Of a DNA stretch of 9,596 nt, positions 6,624 through 9,596 are shown one piece after another. The position numbers and the translations under genes are program-made. The notes under the pieces are model-generated. The model made no database searches, was not told where the DNA came from, and saw nothing but the letters and a program-made list of their open reading frames with translations. This DNA comes from Bacteroidota bacterium (GTDB lineage Bacteria; Bacteroidota; Bacteroidia; Bacteroidales; GCA-2748055), in the NCBI GenBank assembly GCA_030592605.1, contig JAUVIT010000041.1:1-9596 (forward strand). The letters are read 5' to 3'. The first letter of the stretch is position 1. Every line of letters starts with the position of its first letter.

Positions 6624-6634
6624 GCGCCAGCTTA
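6621..6634. terminator. Small inverted repeat between convergent genes, possible weak bidirectional terminator
   Basis: TAAGC (6621-6625) and GCTTA (6630-6634) form a perfect 5-bp stem with a GCCA loop. The left arm contains the TAA stop of the lipoprotein and the right arm contains the complement of the TAA stop of the aldo/keto reductase. The stem is short and only a short T run follows on the plus strand, so termination activity is uncertain. Confidence 0.3.
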
Positions 6635-7606
6635 TTTGCCACCATACCAGAACCCACGGTTCCAGGTGTGTTCACGTAGCCGGATCAATATATCGTCTGA
6701 AAGTTCAGGGAGGCCGGAAACAGAAGTGTTCATGATGGCCTGTGACTGGTTCCGTATCCCGGGTATTACCGTGGATACTGCTTCATGGGACAGGGCAAAT
6801 TTTAGTGCCAACTCAGGCATGGTGTAGCCACTCTCCTTAAATTTCTTTTTAATTGCCTCGGTACGTCTTACTCCCCTCTCTAGTCGATCGCCTGCAAAGT
6901 AGTTACTTCTGAAGTCATCTGTTCCAAAAGTTTCCTTGCCCGTATATTTGCCGGTTAGCACCCCTTCATCGAATGCTACCCTGACAATAATACCTGTCCC
7001 GGTCTCCTGAGCTACCGGAAAGAGTTGTGCCACCGGTTCCTGCTCAAAGATGTTATAAATAACCTGTAAAACATCTACCATTCCGTCGCGCATCAACTGG
7101 ACAACGCAGTTCTGATCATGCTCCGGGGTTGAGATTCCGACTTGCTTAATCAGGCCCTCTGATTTCATCTTCTGCAGGGTCTTTAGGGCCACAGGCTTAT
7201 CGTTCCATGCCCTGGTCCATGTGTGAAGCAAGAGTACATCCAGGCTGTCCACCTGCAGGTTGCTCAAACGCTCCTCCACATTTTCACGCAAATATTTTTC
7301 AGAATACCTCTCTTCGATCTTGCAATAGGGCGAAGGGGGCCATTTACCGGGTGCTGGAGGTGTTTTGGTACATACATATACCCTTTCGGACCTGGACTTC
7401 AGGAACTCTCCGATAATTTTTTCCGACTTTCCGTTGCCATAGCCTGCGGCGGTATCGATAAAATTTACACCTCTGTCCAGTGCGGTTTCCAAACCCAGCT
7501 GCGAATCTTCTTCCGATTGCTTACCCCAGCTGCCACCAATGGCCCAGGCTCCGAAACCAATCTCTGAGACTTCAGGTCCACTGTTTCCCAATTTGCGTTT
7601 TTTCAT
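6632..7606 (-). CDS. Aldo/keto reductase (NAD(P)H-dependent oxidoreductase)
   Basis: A 324-residue (alpha/beta)8-barrel enzyme of the aldo/keto reductase superfamily, resembling the bacterial YhdN/IolS-like group. The catalytic tetrad is complete: Asp51 and Tyr56 in FIDTAAGYG, Lys81 in CTKT and His128 in LLLHTW. The strand-6 to strand-8 cofactor region is present, with VGIST (146-150) and STVIPG near 285. No signal peptide is seen, so it is a cytosolic carbonyl reductase; the substrate is unknown, though sugar-derived aldehydes are common in this group. It is convergent with the lipoprotein and divergent from the SGNH hydrolase, so it appears to be a single-gene unit. A promoter candidate lies 18-48 bases upstream of the start. 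Confidence 0.94.
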   Translation of the reverse strand: MKKRKLGNSGPEVSEIGFGAWAIGGSWGKQSEEDSQLGLETALDRGVNFIDTAAGYGNGKSEKIIGEFLKSRSERVYVCTKTPPAPGKWPPSPYCKIEERYSEKYLRENVEERLSNLQVDSLDVLLLHTWTRAWNDKPVALKTLQKMKSEGLIKQVGISTPEHDQNCVVQLMRDGMVDVLQVIYNIFEQEPVAQLFPVAQETGTGIIVRVAFDEGVLTGKYTGKETFGTDDFRSNYFAGDRLERGVRRTEAIKKKFKESGYTMPELALKFALSHEAVSTVIPGIRNQSQAIMNTSVSGLPELSDDILIRLREHTWNRGFWYGGK

Positions 7607-7623
7607 AGGAATCTAATTTTACT

Positions 7624-7654
7624 TAAAACTACGGGTTTCGTAAGAAATCTGCAA
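7624..7654 (-). promoter_or_regulatory. Candidate Bacteroidota-type promoter for the aldo/keto reductase
   Basis: Read on the minus strand, TTG (7654-7652) is followed after 20 bases by TAGTTTTA (7631-7624). This resembles the phylum's TTG / TAnnTTTG promoter with one mismatch in the -7 element. Transcription would start shortly before the ATG at 7606, leaving a short leader. The match is by eye within a 97-base divergent spacer. Confidence 0.35.
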
Positions 7655-7703
7655 TATGGATTTTTACTACCTTTCCTTCCGAAATTTTTGAAATAGTTAA
7701 AAT

Positions 7704-8486
7704 ATGAAAGATCAAAATAATTTTTCCAGAAGAAACTTCTTTAAAAGTGCCGGTATGGGTGCTGCTGCTGTGGCAGGCTTACCTCTGCTTGCCCAATCAT
7801 GTTCTACTGTATCAGAAACAGCTAAAATTCATGACTTTTTTGCAGAGGGCGATGTGATACTCTTTCAGGGAGACTCCATTACCGATGCCGGAAGGAACAA
7901 ACGACAGGAACTTCCCAATAACGCCTGGTCATTTGGGATGGGGTATGCGAATTATATAGGCTCCTGGTTGCTGGAGGAAATGCCGGAAAAGGATTTGACC
8001 ATTTATAACCGGGGGATCAGTGGAAATAAGGTATATCAGCTGGCCGATCGCTGGGAAAAGGATTGTCTTGATCTAAAACCGGATGTGCTAAGCATCCTGA
8101 TTGGTGTAAATGATTACTGGCATTTCCGGAACGGAGAGTATGATGGTACCCCGGCGATCTATGAAAATGATTTACGGAAACTGCTTTCCCGTACTATGGA
8201 GGCCCTTCCAGATCTTAAGCTGATGATCTGTCAGCCCTTTATCCTCACCGGTACCAGCGCAGTGGATGAAACATGGGTGGAGCCATTCAGTGCTTACCAG
8301 GCCAGTGCAAAAAAGATCTCGGACGAATTTGGTGCCATCTGGGTGCCCTTCCAGGAAGCATTTGACAGTGCTATTGAACTGGCGGAACCCACCTATTGGG
8401 CTGCCGATGGAGTACATCCTTCCATGGCCGGTGCCCAGTTGATGGCAAAGACCTGGCTGGAAGCACTAAACGAAGCTTCAATCTGA
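7704..8486 (+). CDS. SGNH/GDSL hydrolase, Tat-exported lipoprotein
   Basis: A 260-residue esterase-fold protein. The N-terminus has the twin-arginine motif SRRNFFK (8-14), a weakly hydrophobic stretch, and LAQSC with Cys33 as the likely lipid-anchored residue, so it should be exported folded and held in a membrane. The SGNH blocks are complete: GDSIT with Ser58, NRGISGN (102-108) with the block II glycine, GVNDYW with Asn136, and DGVHPS with Asp235 and His238. These hydrolases remove acyl groups, often acetyl esters on carbohydrates in Bacteroidota, but no glycan-degradation gene lies here to confirm this. The gene stands alone: it is divergent from the reductase and converges with the signalling operon 11 bases beyond its stop. 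Confidence 0.93.
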   Translation: MKDQNNFSRRNFFKSAGMGAAAVAGLPLLAQSCSTVSETAKIHDFFAEGDVILFQGDSITDAGRNKRQELPNNAWSFGMGYANYIGSWLLEEMPEKDLTIYNRGISGNKVYQLADRWEKDCLDLKPDVLSILIGVNDYWHFRNGEYDGTPAIYENDLRKLLSRTMEALPDLKLMICQPFILTGTSAVDETWVEPFSAYQASAKKISDEFGAIWVPFQEAFDSAIELAEPTYWAADGVHPSMAGAQLMAKTWLEALNEASI

Positions 8487-8497
8487 TTGTCTGTGGG

Positions 8498-8695
8498 CTA
8501 GGTTTTCGTTAAAGAAATATATTTCACCAGCAAAGAGAATAGCGGGAAAGCTATACATAAAAATAGCTGCGTGTCAAGACCAATAATCCTTTCCCCATGT
8601 ATTTCACTGAGGGAGTGGAATATCAGGAACAGGATGGTTCCCAGTAGTGTATATTGCAAGATTGCAAAGATCCAGAACAGTTTTTTGTGCTTCAT
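8498..8695 (-). CDS. Small two-helix membrane protein of unknown function
   Basis: A 65-residue protein starting MKHKK, with two hydrophobic segments (about 7-28 and 42-61) separated by a short polar loop (HSLSEIHGER), ending in LTKT. The basic N-terminus suggests both ends are cytosolic. I recognise no family. It starts 16 bases after the stop of the LytTR regulator on the same strand, so it is probably the last gene of the kinase-regulator operon. Its role is unknown; an accessory to the sensor is one possibility. Confidence 0.62.
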   Translation of the reverse strand: MKHKKLFWIFAILQYTLLGTILFLIFHSLSEIHGERIIGLDTQLFLCIAFPLFSLLVKYISLTKT

Positions 8696-8711
8696 GTGAT
8701 GTCAGTGTTTA

Positions 8712-9425
8712 TTATTTTGCATCCATTAAAGATTTCATAACCATATTCTTGTACTTTCTGCTTATGGGTATTTCTGTCTCGCCGACTTCAATTGTGGAGG
8801 CTGTGAATGCACTAATGTGATCGATGGAGACGATAAATGAGTTATGAGTCCTGATAAACTGGTCATTTGGAAGGAGCTGTTCGATGGCTGTCAGGCTGCT
8901 TCTGGTCATCACCACCTTTTTCCCGGACCGAACCTGAACATATTCCCCTTTACTTTCAATGAGACTAATATCAGAAAGATATACTTTGTAGGTTTTTCGA
9001 TTGTCCTTAAGATATAAGTAGGCCGTACTGGAGATGGGAGAATCTATATTATGCAATGTGACAGGATAAGCCAGAGTCTCATAGTATTTCTCAATGGCCT
9101 GAAAGAATCTCTCAAAAGAATAGGGTTTTAACAGGTAGTCCAGGACCTGGAGATCAAATCCCTCCAATGCATATTTTCGGTGTGCTGTGGTGATAATTGT
9201 TTTTGGAGGATGACTCAGACTACGGAGAAATTCGATTCCGCTTAATTGAGGCATATTGATGTCCAGGAATATCAAGTCTACACGATTCTGTTTCATAAAT
9301 GAGAGCGCTTCCAGGGCATTTTCGAATTCTCCGGCTACTTCAAAATCATCCAGTTTCCTGATGTAGTCCCTTAAAACCTCTCTTGCAATGGGTTCATCTT
9401 CTATAATCAGACATTTTATCCTCAT
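8712..9425 (-). CDS. LytTR-family response regulator (LytR/AlgR type)
   Basis: A 237-residue DNA-binding response regulator. Residues 1-120 form the receiver domain, with the acidic pocket Glu9-Asp10, phosphoacceptor Asp55 in FLDINMP, the conserved Thr80 before AHR, and Lys100-Pro101. Residues about 135-235 form the LytTR domain, with YLKDNRKTYKV, SKGEYVQV, MTRSSLTAIEQ and FIRTHNSFIVS recognisable. Phosphorylation by the partner kinase should control DNA binding at direct-repeat operators; no such operator is evident here. Its ATG overlaps the stop of the upstream histidine kinase as ATGA, showing translational coupling and a cognate pair. Confidence 0.95.
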   Translation of the reverse strand: MRIKCLIIEDEPIAREVLRDYIRKLDDFEVAGEFENALEALSFMKQNRVDLIFLDINMPQLSGIEFLRSLSHPPKTIITTAHRKYALEGFDLQVLDYLLKPYSFERFFQAIEKYYETLAYPVTLHNIDSPISSTAYLYLKDNRKTYKVYLSDISLIESKGEYVQVRSGKKVVMTRSSLTAIEQLLPNDQFIRTHNSFIVSIDHISAFTASTIEVGETEIPISRKYKNMVMKSLMDAK

Positions 9426-9596
9426 AATTCAGATTCTTGATTGATAATCAGGTGCACAGAAAAGGTAGCATCATCACTTCTGATGGTGAGCGTGTGTTGT
9501 TTGGGATATAGAATATCGAGCCTCTTTTGAACGTTTTCCAAGCCAACACCACCACCATTATTTTCGGGATTGGGAGAATCGTCAACATATCTGTTA
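9422..9596 (-). CDS. LytS-like sensor histidine kinase, C-terminal part (cut by the window edge)
   Basis: The last 57 residues of a kinase read on the minus strand, ending at TGA (9424-9422). The segment NGGGVGLENVQKRLDILYP is the G2/ATP-lid region of the HATPase domain in the His_kinase (LytS/YehU) family, which pairs with LytTR regulators. The sensor and transmembrane parts lie beyond the window. The stop overlaps the regulator's start by ATGA, so the two proteins form one two-component system. Confidence 0.9.
   Translation of the reverse strand, partial: NRYVDDSPNPENNGGGVGLENVQKRLDILYPKQHTLTIRSDDATFSVHLIINQESEL

Noticed and set aside
7223..7567. 114-residue open frame on the plus strand
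   Set aside because: It is antisense to the aldo/keto reductase, whose catalytic tetrad is complete.

Overview
The window looks like a chromosomal segment of a Bacteroidota bacterium, probably of the Bacteroidales/Marinilabiliales type. The signs are moderate GC content, starts preceded by A/T-rich sequence rather than strong Shine-Dalgarno sites, several lipoproteins, a LytS/LytTR-type two-component pair and a Tat-exported SGNH hydrolase. No genus can be assigned from the sequence alone. I see no tRNA, rRNA, insertion sequence, prophage or CRISPR array. Coding density is high and no gene-free stretch exceeds about 100 bases.

Region 1 (1-92) is the 3' end of an unidentified gene. Region 2 (148-2774) is the most interesting part: a tightly packed four-gene sulfur module. 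It encodes a membrane-anchored two-domain sulfurtransferase with an intact CGSG catalytic loop, two overlapping half-size YeeE/YedE (TsuA-type) membrane proteins that together would make one thiosulfate/sulfane-sulfur transporter, and an exported rhodanese-fold protein. That last protein has lost the catalytic cysteine in its loop, and its only cysteine is the very last residue. The simplest reading is an extracytoplasmic sulfur-handling and uptake system. In it the sulfurtransferase makes or moves a persulfide, the Cys-tailed protein may act as carrier, and the split channel imports the sulfur.

Region 3 (2847-5099) is a second tight cluster: an exported DUF1287 protein with an NlpC/P60-like Cys/His pattern (TTG start), a PhzF-family isomerase and a monoacylglycerol-lipase-like alpha/beta hydrolase. 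It is followed by a small acidic four-cysteine protein (5144-5341) and a large lipoprotein of unknown function (5370-6623) on the same strand.

Region 4 (6632-7606, minus) is an aldo/keto reductase convergent with the lipoprotein; the two stop codons sit within a small inverted repeat. It is divergent from a Tat-type SGNH/GDSL lipoprotein esterase (7704-8486, plus), with a plausible Bacteroidota-type promoter for the reductase in between.

Region 5 (8498-9596, minus) is a signalling operon: the 3' end of a LytS-like histidine kinase, overlapping by ATGA with a LytTR response regulator, then a small two-helix membrane protein. Its targets cannot be read from this window.
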